Origin: Methanobacteriota archaeon
Lineage (GTDB): Archaea; Thermoplasmatota; Poseidoniia; Poseidoniales; Thalassarchaeaceae
Direction of reading: 5' to 3'
Length of the DNA stretch: 6,311 bases
NCBI GenBank assembly: GCA_002685895.1
Contig: NYYK01000052.1
Span: 3,807-10,117 of the forward strand
Shown: positions 1 through 5,373 of the stretch, piece by piece
Numbering within the stretch: the first letter of the stretch is position 1
How the letters are laid out: every line of letters starts with the position of its first letter
Made by a program: the position numbers and the translations under genes
Notes under the pieces: generated by a model
Told to the model about the DNA's origin: nothing
Database searches by the model: none
The model's input: only the letters and a program-made list of their open reading frames with translations

Positions 1-451
1 TCGCATAATGGCAGTTGAAGTTCCAGAAGTCAATCAGTTCACACGCCGCATCAATTTCTGCTTGGAAGCAGGTTTTACTTTGATTCAACATGGTGGCAGC
101 ATTCGATTTCATTCGCCAATCTCCTATCAAAAGTTCTGCACACTTCTCAAAGATTGCACAACGAGCCTCCAAACCAATGTCCATCCACGCCTGTTGTGCG
201 GCAACAGCAGCATCACAAGCAGCTGCAATTTCTGCTTTTCCAGCGATATGGACATTTGCCAATATATGGCCATGGTTGTGAGGTATGACTTGGGTGGTGG
301 TGTTCCCAGTGAACACCTTCTTGCCATTGATGATACAGGGTATTTCAACAACTTCCGCCATTTGCCGGTCCAACTCTACTTGGAGCGCACTTCGCTCTTC
401 ACTTCCTGGTGCGTACCCTAGAATTGGCTCATTGACGGGTTGTTCCGACAT
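1..451 (-). CDS. Delta-1-pyrroline-5-carboxylate dehydrogenase, N-terminal part (cut by window edge)
   Basis: This gene reads leftward from an ATG whose complement is at 449-451 and stays open for 150 codons to the left edge, so only the N-terminal part is present. The enzyme is an NAD-dependent aldehyde dehydrogenase that oxidises P5C/glutamate semialdehyde to glutamate, the second step of proline catabolism. The match is to the ALDH4A1-type family (usually about 540-560 residues). Seen here are NEPILGYAPGSEER near residue 7, IPCIINGKKVFTGN at 37-50, the PHNHGHILA segment at 57-65, and a highly diagnostic stretch at 121-150 containing MLNQSKTCFQAEIDAACEL and then IDFWNFNCHYA. The catalytic Cys/Glu and most of the Rossmann fold lie outside the window. 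The start fits the family, since the conserved NEPIL motif begins only seven residues in. The gene is divergent from gcvT, with a 96-bp spacer carrying a palindrome four bases upstream of the start. There is no Shine-Dalgarno, so leaderless initiation is possible. Confidence 0.93.
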   Translation of the reverse strand, partial: MSEQPVNEPILGYAPGSEERSALQVELDRQMAEVVEIPCIINGKKVFTGNTTTQVIPHNHGHILANVHIAGKAEIAAACDAAVAAQQAWMDIGLEARCAIFEKCAELLIGDWRMKSNAATMLNQSKTCFQAEIDAACELIDFWNFNCHYA

Positions 452-455
452 ATAC

Positions 456-472
456 CGCCCCCATCGGGGGCG
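456..472. promoter_or_regulatory. Perfect GC-rich palindrome 4 bp upstream of the P5C dehydrogenase start
   Basis: CGCCCCC-ATC-GGGGGCG forms a perfect 7-bp stem with a 3-nt loop, in the divergent spacer and four bases from the minus-strand ATG at 451. It cannot be a terminator for any visible gene because it lies between two divergent starts. It could be an operator over the transcription start of a leaderless gene, or an RNA hairpin at the start codon. A similar palindrome sits just before the start at 1787. The palindrome is certain; the role is inferred. Confidence 0.45.
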
Positions 473-514
473 CTCTTTGATGATTGCTCTGGGAAATTAC
501 CTGATGTATTGGCA

Positions 515-522
515 CTATTATT
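515..522 (+). promoter_or_regulatory. Possible archaeal TATA-like box for gcvT
   Basis: CTATTATT is the only A/T-rich TATA-like stretch in the 96-bp spacer at a suitable place, centred about 29 bases before the gcvT ATG at 548. Archaeal TATA boxes normally centre near -26/-27 from the transcription start, so this would fit a leaderless or nearly leaderless gcvT transcript. No convincing BRE precedes it. This is a weak call based only on position and composition. Confidence 0.22.
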
Positions 523-547
523 GAAAGCCGAGATTGATTCCGCCCAC

Positions 548-1738
548 ATGATGACGCCACTTATTTTCAGAACCGCGTTGTATGAAGCGCACGTGAGATG
601 GGGCGGGAATATCGTTGATTTCCACGGTTTTGAATTACCCATTTGGTATTCTTCAATGATGGAAGAACACCTCAACACAAGAGAGAATGCAGGCCTATTT
701 GATGTCTCACACATGGGTTTCTTTCGCTTTTCTGGTGATGGCGTTAGAGAGTGGTTGCAGACCCTTGCAACCCAGCGCATAGAACATCTTGAGGCGGGTC
801 GTTGTGCCTACACTCATTTTCTTGATAGTGATGGCTTCATAATCGATGATATGATATTCGCCGTCACAGATAACCAAACCATTATCGATACTGGATGTGG
901 GGAATGGGACAATTCCTCTGAAATAGTCATACTAGGTGTACCAAATGCGAGCATGGTTCCGATAATGGCTGATTGGTTCGATTCACATATACCAGAGGGC
1001 GGCTCAATTATCTTTGAAGACTTATCAGAAGAGACCTCTATATTAGCTCTCCAAGGCCCTAAGTCTGCTTCTATTCTTGAGGAAGTTCTTGGTTCTGATA
1101 ATGTAGTAAAGCATTTCCGTGGTCAAGCGATTTCAAGCAATGAACATGGCATCACAGGATGGATCCAAGGAACTGGGTATACGGGGGAGCGAGGTGTTGA
1201 GATATTTATCCCGAACAGTCAGGCAGAAATACTCTGGGAGGCACTTCTCTTAGGTGGCAAAAAGTACGGCATTTGTCCGGTCGGTCTAGGGGCGCGTGAC
1301 ACTCTTCGCATGGAGAAAGGTTTTCTCTTATCTGGACAAGATTTCCGATGGCCCAATATTAATGATAAATACTCAGAAGTTGACCCCGCCCTGCTTGCTC
1401 GCGACTCATGGGAAACCAATGTTCCATTCGGTTTGCACCTAGAGCACGATTTTATGGGCAAACAAAGGGTTCTGAATAGTTCCGAGAATGGTGTAGAGCG
1501 CTGGTGGGGTATCAAGTACCTCGAAAAAGGTCCGTTTCCACGCACTGGTTCACTTGTTCTCAACAGTAATGGGGAGCAAATTGGTGTGATTACCTCTGGC
1601 GGCCCATCTCCTTCGCTGGGGAAGGTGGGAATTGGAATCGGTTACATCTCCAGCGTAACAGAGGGCGATGAGGTATTTATTGCCCCTAATCCACGAAAAC
1701 AGGTGGCCGCAGTTGTTGTGCGGCCCCCCTTTGTCTGA
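548..1738 (+). CDS. gcvT: Aminomethyltransferase, glycine cleavage system T-protein
   Basis: The product (396 aa; family usually about 360-400) transfers the methylene group from the aminomethyl-lipoyl arm of H-protein to tetrahydrofolate, releasing ammonia. It acts in the cytosol. Visible family motifs, in order: TALYEAHV and GGNIVDFHGFELPIWY (9-34), FDVSHMG (51-57), DSDGFIIDDMIF (93-104) with the Asp pair that includes the catalytic Asp of T-proteins, LALQGP (166-171), TGYTGERGVEIF (209-220) with the folate-contacting Glu, VGLGARDTLRMEKG (245-258), FMGKQ (302-306), VITSGGPSPSLG (347-358), and a C-terminal PPFV. Start: tandem ATGs at 548 and 551 both fit; an in-frame ATG at 440 would add 36 non-homologous residues, cross the palindrome and overlap the divergent gene. 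Oddities: the usual VNA-like segment after the catalytic region reads IIDTGCGEW (112-120), and the segment at 260-300 is longer than usual. The other glycine-cleavage proteins are not in the window. DmdA-like paralogues share the fold, but these motifs favour GcvT. Confidence 0.92.
   Translation: MMTPLIFRTALYEAHVRWGGNIVDFHGFELPIWYSSMMEEHLNTRENAGLFDVSHMGFFRFSGDGVREWLQTLATQRIEHLEAGRCAYTHFLDSDGFIIDDMIFAVTDNQTIIDTGCGEWDNSSEIVILGVPNASMVPIMADWFDSHIPEGGSIIFEDLSEETSILALQGPKSASILEEVLGSDNVVKHFRGQAISSNEHGITGWIQGTGYTGERGVEIFIPNSQAEILWEALLLGGKKYGICPVGLGARDTLRMEKGFLLSGQDFRWPNINDKYSEVDPALLARDSWETNVPFGLHLEHDFMGKQRVLNSSENGVERWWGIKYLEKGPFPRTGSLVLNSNGEQIGVITSGGPSPSLGKVGIGIGYISSVTEGDEVFIAPNPRKQVAAVVVRPPFV
1705..1725 (+). 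other. Perfect inverted repeat inside the 3' end of gcvT
   Basis: GGCCGCA (1705-1711) and TGCGGCC (1719-1725) are exact reverse complements around a 7-nt loop, followed by a C run and TTTGTC, just before the gcvT stop. It looks like a weak terminator or attenuator stem but lacks a proper T tract. Its arms can also pair with the arms of the next palindrome: GCGGCC at 1720-1725 complements GGCCGC at 1767-1772. It may be a by-product of coding sequence. Confidence 0.3.
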
Positions 1739-1767
1739 TAGTCAGCCCATCGCGAACTTGAAGAAAG

Positions 1768-1785
1768 GCCGCCCCAAGGGGCGGC
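1768..1785. promoter_or_regulatory. Perfect GC-rich palindrome abutting the start of the surface protein gene
   Basis: GCCGCCCC-AA-GGGGCGGC is a perfect 8-bp inverted repeat (extended by a G-T pair at 1767/1786) filling the end of the 48-bp spacer between gcvT and the next gene. Only one base separates it from the ATG at 1787. No T tract follows, so a simple terminator is unlikely. In an mRNA it would fold at the start codon and could limit initiation; in DNA it could be a protein-binding site. It resembles the palindrome at 456-472. Confidence 0.45.
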
Positions 1786-1786
1786 T

Positions 1787-4700
1787 ATGTCTGAACGTAC
1801 GGTGCGACTGAATCTGGTACTTTTTTTGTCCGCATTGCTACTTCTCTCTACAATCTCCCTTCAATCAGAACCACCGATGGTCCCTTCTGCAGATGATGAG
1901 CAACAAAATGGAACCGGAGTAGTCATTTTGACTCCTGCCCAAGAGGTTGCTTTACAACTAGTAGTGGGACGTAGTAGTTCCACGAACTGGGTCCAGACAG
2001 CCACTCCTGCATCTGGTTCAACAAACGATGTCAACAATATCAATGGAGTTGAGATAGATTCCCTAGTGATGGATCACACAAATACCAATATCATCGTTGG
2101 TGGGACACTCATAGGTTCAGTTCAATTCGGTTCAGTTATGCCTTCCTATCAATCTAGCCAAAGGGCATTCATCGGTTCTTTGTCAAAGGCCGGCGTATGG
2201 GATTGGGTAACCGTGACAGGCCTTATTCAAGGGCATGCTGGGGGGTCACAGTTTGGTTCGGTTGCAGTAGCCTCAAATGGCACCATTTGGGTTACTGGTA
2301 TTTTTTGGGGTGAAATTGAGTGGGGTACTGATTTTGATATCTCAGATGGGGGAAGTATCGACGGCTTCGTTGCTACCATGTCCTCTTCGGGAACATGGTA
2401 TTGGGGCAATTCAATGCACGGTATATCTAATGATGATACAGTACATGGCATTGTACTTGATTCTAATGACGATGCATATGTTGTAGGTTCATTCTCAGAC
2501 CATGTATACTTTGACAATACGAGTTACAATATTCAAAATGGGCAAGATGGTTTTATCTCCAAGGTTAACAAGACCAATGGCACATACGAATGGGTCGAGA
2601 TTGTTGGCGGTTCTCAAGACGACAACATCACAGCCATTGCAATGGATTCAAATGGCCAATTATTTGTCACCGGTTACTACTCGGGAAACATCAATTTTGG
2701 GTTGACTACATTAGCGAATACTGGTTACTATAGCGTCTTCGTTGCAGAGATTAATACTCTGGGTGTATGGCAGTGGGCTAATGAAGCGAAGGCAGTTTTC
2801 GGTGGAATAATTCCTTATGATATTGAAATTGATTCAAGTGGCATTTACATCGGCGGTGATGTGGTTGGAAAGATTGACTTGGATGGAGTAACTTGGTGGT
2901 CCAACGGAACTGTACAGAATGTCTTTGTTGCAAAACTCTCTATGTCAGGGACATGGATTTGGGCAACCAACAGTAGCGGACATACTCAGCATCTGAACGA
3001 CTTAGCAATCAATCCATTGGGGGGCGTGGCAGCAGTAGGTTGGTTCGATATGGATAGCCCCAATTATGCTAACGTGACATTTGGTAGTTTTAATTTCACT
3101 GAAATTCCCCCATTTGCCACTTTCTTTGCTGGCGTCTCTCCTACAGGGCAATGGTTGTGGGCTGAGGTTGGTGGTGGCATTTTGTTTGATTCAGCAAATA
3201 GTGCCCTGTTCACCGGAGTGGGCGAACTTGTCACAGCAGGAAAATACTGCGTGAATCTTGACATTGGTGGATGTACTGCACATATCGGCACTACAAATTA
3301 CTCATCTGATTCTATCTATTATAGTAGTGGATTTGTATGGTCATTGAATGTTGACTCCGATACGGATTCAATCATGGATCTCAGTGACAACTGCCCTCTT
3401 GATTACAATCCTAATCAAGAGAACACAGATCAAGACTTACTTGGTAATGCATGTGATTCAGACATGGATGGTGATGGCAGGGATAATAGTCAGGACGACT
3501 GTACCAATGGTCCCGCGGTGAATTGGGACTCATTTGATTGGACAATCGACTCAGATGCTGACGGGTGCCGTGATTCAGATGAAGATGATGATGACGACTC
3601 TGATGGTGTTCTTGATATCGATGACTCTTGTTCAACATTGTTGACTCATAAGAATTGGACAGCAAATGACGCCAATGACTACGATAGAGATGGCTGTCAT
3701 GATCTTATCGAGGATGATGATGACGATGGCGACGGGGTTGATGATTCCGTTGATGATTGTGCTTTTGCTCCTCATGATAGGTATTGGGTATCTTCTCCTT
3801 CAACTGACTATGATGGTGATGGTTGCAGAGATGAAGGTGAAGAGGAGACAGATCGCGATAATGATGGCGTGTTAGACTTAGATGACTCATGCATGACCGG
3901 TCAACTCAATTGGACCAGTGGAGCAGCAAACGACCATGATGGTGATGGTTGCCGTGATGTAGATGAAGACGATGATGACGATGGCGATGGAATTATTGAT
4001 TTCTACGATGATTGTACCCCTATGGCTACTAATTGGGATTCTAGCGGTGAACAAGATTTGGATAATGATGGTTGCCGTGATGTAGATGAAGACGATGATG
4101 ACGATGGCGATGGAATCAACGATGATGTCGACACATGTCCGCGTGGCTCAATTGGTTGGACCTCTGGAAACATTACGGACAACGATGGTGATGGCTGTCG
4201 AGATGCTGGTGAGGACCTAGATGATGATGGTGATTTGATTCCAGACCTTGAAGATGATTGTTCTAAGGGTATTACTGGCTGGATATCTACTTCTGATATC
4301 GATGCAGACCGAGATGGTTGCCGTGATGCCGATGAAGATTGGGACGATGATGGCGATGGTCTTTGGGAATTCGATTTGCAGGGTAATGTCATTGACCATT
4401 GCCCTGGAACTCCACTGTTACAAATTCAATTTATTGATAACTTTGGATGTAGCCCATCTCAAGCTGATGATGATGGTGATGGCATACAGAATGCTGATGA
4501 TGAATGCCCAAGTGAAGCTCCTCCTGAGGGGATGGATCGAGATGAAAATGGTTGCACAGATGATTTTGACCAAGATGGTGTCAAAGACGATGTAGATGCT
4601 TTCCCCAATGACTCTACACAGACAATTGATAGTGATGGTGACGGATTTGGTGACAATCTTGGAGGTACTAATCCAGATGCTTGCCCCAATACACCAACTC

Positions 4701-5293
4701 AATGGATTGAGAATATCTCCTCTTATGGTTGTGCATGGGAAGAGTCTGATGATGACGAAGACACTCTTCTAAATGGCTACGATGATTGTCCTGATACACC
4801 CTCTGATGAGATAGATGACATTGACAATTCTGGTTGTGGCATTTCTGAACGGGATATTGATGGTGATGGAACAGTGGATGCTGATGATCAATGTCCTGAA
4901 ACAAAAGAGGGTGCAGAAATGGTCGAATCGGGATGTTCCAAGGAACAACTTTCCTACTCTTCAGGCCAAGACAGTTCTGGTATCAATATACTAGTTGTTG
5001 GACTATTTGCTCTTGTAGTCATGATAGTAGCGGGTGGAGGGGCTGCTTTCTTCCTTCTCAACCGAGATGATGGAGATGAAGATGACGTAGAGGGTCATAC
5101 TGAGGCCGCTACTGCGTTTGAATCGCTGGAGGAACCTTCCACTGAGGTGGCAACAGATACCAGTACACAGTCAGTATCTGATGATTCTGGAATTACAGTG
5201 GATGAAGATGGCACTGAATGGTGGGAGGATGAAGCTGGAGTTTGGTGGTATCGCTCGGTTAGTATGGATGATTGGGCCATATTTGAGCGGTGA
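1787..5293 (+). CDS. Large membrane-anchored surface protein: beta-propeller, TSP3-like Asp-rich rod, TM helix, acidic Trp tail
   Basis: This is a 1168-residue predicted surface protein of unknown ligand. Residues 1-26 form a hydrophobic export segment after Arg5/Arg7 (LVLFLSALLLL). Residues 65-520 hold repeats of 60-72 residues, each with a G-x-W-x-W-like strand (Trp at 68, 140, 206, 269, 330, 392, 458, 518) and FVAK-like residues before it; this fits a roughly seven-bladed propeller. Residues 523-1050 are an Asp-rich, Cys-containing TSP3-like array, by family a rigid calcium-binding rod. Residues 1066-1091 form one membrane helix, and the last 77 residues an acidic tail ending in a Trp-rich motif. 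Many NxS/T sequons occur outside the cell, including NWT in rod units, so N-glycosylation is plausible. The ATG at 1787 is chosen because the export segment follows at once; no Shine-Dalgarno is present and a palindrome abuts it. The gene is probably cotranscribed with gcvT or initiated in the 48-bp spacer, and is followed by a paralogous propeller gene. Domain layout is well supported; function is not. Confidence 0.9.
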   Translation: MSERTVRLNLVLFLSALLLLSTISLQSEPPMVPSADDEQQNGTGVVILTPAQEVALQLVVGRSSSTNWVQTATPASGSTNDVNNINGVEIDSLVMDHTNTNIIVGGTLIGSVQFGSVMPSYQSSQRAFIGSLSKAGVWDWVTVTGLIQGHAGGSQFGSVAVASNGTIWVTGIFWGEIEWGTDFDISDGGSIDGFVATMSSSGTWYWGNSMHGISNDDTVHGIVLDSNDDAYVVGSFSDHVYFDNTSYNIQNGQDGFISKVNKTNGTYEWVEIVGGSQDDNITAIAMDSNGQLFVTGYYSGNINFGLTTLANTGYYSVFVAEINTLGVWQWANEAKAVFGGIIPYDIEIDSSGIYIGGDVVGKIDLDGVTWWSNGTVQNVFVAKLSMSGTWIWATNSSGHTQHLNDLAINPLGGVAAVGWFDMDSPNYANVTFGSFNFTEIPPFATFFAGVSPTGQWLWAEVGGGILFDSANSALFTGVGELVTAGKYCVNLDIGGCTAHIGTTNYSSDSIYYSSGFVWSLNVDSDTDSIMDLSDNCPLDYNPNQENTDQDLLGNACDSDMDGDGRDNSQDDCTNGPAVNWDSFDWTIDSDADGCRDSDEDDDDDSDGVLDIDDSCSTLLTHKNWTANDANDYDRDGCHDLIEDDDDDGDGVDDSVDDCAFAPHDRYWVSSPSTDYDGDGCRDEGEEETDRDNDGVLDLDDSCMTGQLNWTSGAANDHDGDGCRDVDEDDDDDGDGIIDFYDDCTPMATNWDSSGEQDLDNDGCRDVDEDDDDDGDGINDDVDTCPRGSIGWTSGNITDNDGDGCRDAGEDLDDDGDLIPDLEDDCSKGITGWISTSDIDADRDGCRDADEDWDDDGDGLWEFDLQGNVIDHCPGTPLLQIQFIDNFGCSPSQADDDGDGIQNADDECPSEAPPEGMDRDENGCTDDFDQDGVKDDVDAFPNDSTQTIDSDGDGFGDNLGGTNPDACPNTPTQWIENISSYGCAWEESDDDEDTLLNGYDDCPDTPSDEIDDIDNSGCGISERDIDGDGTVDADDQCPETKEGAEMVESGCSKEQLSYSSGQDSSGINILVVGLFALVVMIVAGGGAAFFLLNRDDGDEDDVEGHTEAATAFESLEEPSTEVATDTSTQSVSDDSGITVDEDGTEWWEDEAGVWWYRSVSMDDWAIFER
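1979..3346 (+). repeat. Protein-level propeller repeats (about 7 blades, residues 65-520)
   Basis: Successive Trp motifs at residues 68, 140, 206, 269, 330, 392, 458 and 518 are 60-72 residues apart. Typical unit features are a strand like GFVATMSSSGTWYWG, then a D-S-N-G turn, then YVVGSF or FVTGYY and a G-N-I-x-FG segment. Eight Trp strands delimit seven intervals, fitting a seven-bladed propeller closed by its first and last strands. The only cysteines, at 488 and 496, lie close together in the last blade and could form a local disulfide. SBBP-like beta-propeller is the nearest family I recognise. Confidence 0.7.
3943..3993 (+). repeat. 51-bp exact direct repeat, copy 1
   Basis: Positions 3943-3993 are identical to 4066-4116, 123 bp (41 codons) downstream. 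The repeat begins TGATGGTTGCCGTGATG and ends GATGGCGATGGAAT, and covers the DGCRDVDEDDDDDGDGI core. Other units of the ladder differ at synonymous positions, so identity here points to recent duplication or gene conversion between these two units. Confidence 0.95.
4066..4116 (+). repeat. 51-bp exact direct repeat, copy 2
   Basis: This is the second copy of the exact repeat at 3943-3993. Flanking bases differ at once (A instead of G before it, C instead of T after it), so the identity is sharply bounded. A shorter 16-nt match to the start of the repeat recurs at 4313-4328 in the last long unit. Confidence 0.95.
4982..5059 (+). other. Membrane-anchoring helix of the surface protein (residues 1066-1091)
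   Basis: An uninterrupted hydrophobic segment, INILVVGLFALVVMI followed by VAGGGAAFFLL, lies between the last TSP3 unit plus a Ser-rich linker and an acidic tail (NRDDGDEDD). With the N-terminal export segment this gives a type I topology: propeller and rod outside, tail inside. Confidence 0.85.
5204..5287 (+). other. Acidic Trp-rich C-terminal tail motif (residues 1140-1167)
   Basis: The tail ends in DGTEWWEDEAGVWWYR, a short spacer, and DDWAIFE. Five Trp in 28 residues, in WW pairs with acidic spacing, look like a small folded or binding motif rather than a random acidic tail. My unverified recollection is that similar endings occur in other predicted Marine Group II surface proteins. By topology it lies in the cytoplasm. 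Confidence 0.6.
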
Positions 5294-5315
5294 AAACGAC
5301 ATCATTGACTAATTG

Positions 5316-5330
5316 TGGTCCTATGGACCA
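5316..5330. other. Small inverted repeat in the spacer after the surface protein gene
   Basis: TGGTCC-TAT-GGACCA is a perfect 6-bp stem with a 3-nt loop, 23 bases after the stop of the surface protein gene. It could be a weak terminator or processing stem, but only TTAATGG follows, not a T tract. The rest of the 80-bp spacer (5294-5373) shows no firm signal. AGAGGGAGG at 5347-5355 is purine-rich but ends 18 bases before the next ATG, too far for a normal Shine-Dalgarno. Confidence 0.25.
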
Positions 5331-5373
5331 TTAATGGTAGGATTCAAGAGGGAGGCTTTGGCGTCAGAGTTCC

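Larger units (their letters stand above)
3521..4402 (+). repeat. Seven 41-44-residue W...DGCRD...DDC units (residues 579-872)
   Basis: Trp residues at 580, 624, 667, 709, 750, 791 and 832 mark unit starts, spaced 44, 43, 42, 41, 41 and 41 residues. Each unit reads roughly W-(T/S)-S...D-x-D-x-DGCRD-x-x-EDDDDDGDG...D-x-x-D-x-C, with one Cys in the DGCRD motif and another near the unit end. Variants are DGCHD in the second unit, DGC(RD)EGEEETDRD in the third, and a longer end in the last. The two Cys per unit suggest one disulfide per unit. This regular ladder is distinct from the irregular flanking TSP3 units. Confidence 0.85.
3353..4936 (+). repeat. TSP3-like Asp-rich calcium-binding repeat rod (residues 523-1050)
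   Basis: The segment is dominated by D-x-D-x-D-G loops such as DMDGDGRDNSQDDC, DDDGDGIQNADDECP and DIDGDGTVDADDQCP. These match the thrombospondin type 3 / OmpA-linker pattern, in which Asp side chains bind calcium and paired cysteines staple each turn. The ends (523-578 and about 873-1050) are canonical short TSP3 units; the middle (579-872) is a more regular longer repeat, listed separately. The codons are GAT/GAC rich, so the DNA is locally low in complexity. Confidence 0.85.

Noticed and set aside
8..421. Plus-strand open frame of 137 codons over the left end
   Set aside because: It is antisense to the clear P5C dehydrogenase coding sequence, and its translation shows no family resemblance or plausible composition.
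440..547. N-terminal extension of gcvT from the in-frame ATG at 440
   Set aside because: The extra 36 residues have no T-protein similarity, cross the GC palindrome and overlap the divergent start; the family N-terminus begins right after the ATGs at 548/551.
1768..1785. Palindrome as an intrinsic terminator for gcvT
   Set aside because: No T tract follows, the next ATG begins one base later, and archaeal termination mainly uses T-rich stretches rather than such stems.
4003..4392. Minus-strand open frame of 129 codons with Ser/Pro-rich translation, and similar frames on both strands over the Asp-rich array
   Set aside because: They are by-products of the GAT/GAC-rich repeats (antisense ATC/GTC gives Ser/Ile-rich frames without stops); the plus-strand frame has clear domain structure throughout.
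3353..4936. Repetitive DNA considered as a CRISPR or satellite array
   Set aside because: The repeats are in frame with a continuous protein, have 41-44-codon periods and diverge mainly as coding sequence; there are no unique spacers between identical short repeats.
5347..5355. AGAGGGAGG as a Shine-Dalgarno for the second propeller gene
   Set aside because: It ends 18 bases before the only usable start, too far for normal initiation, and no alternative start lies closer in frame.
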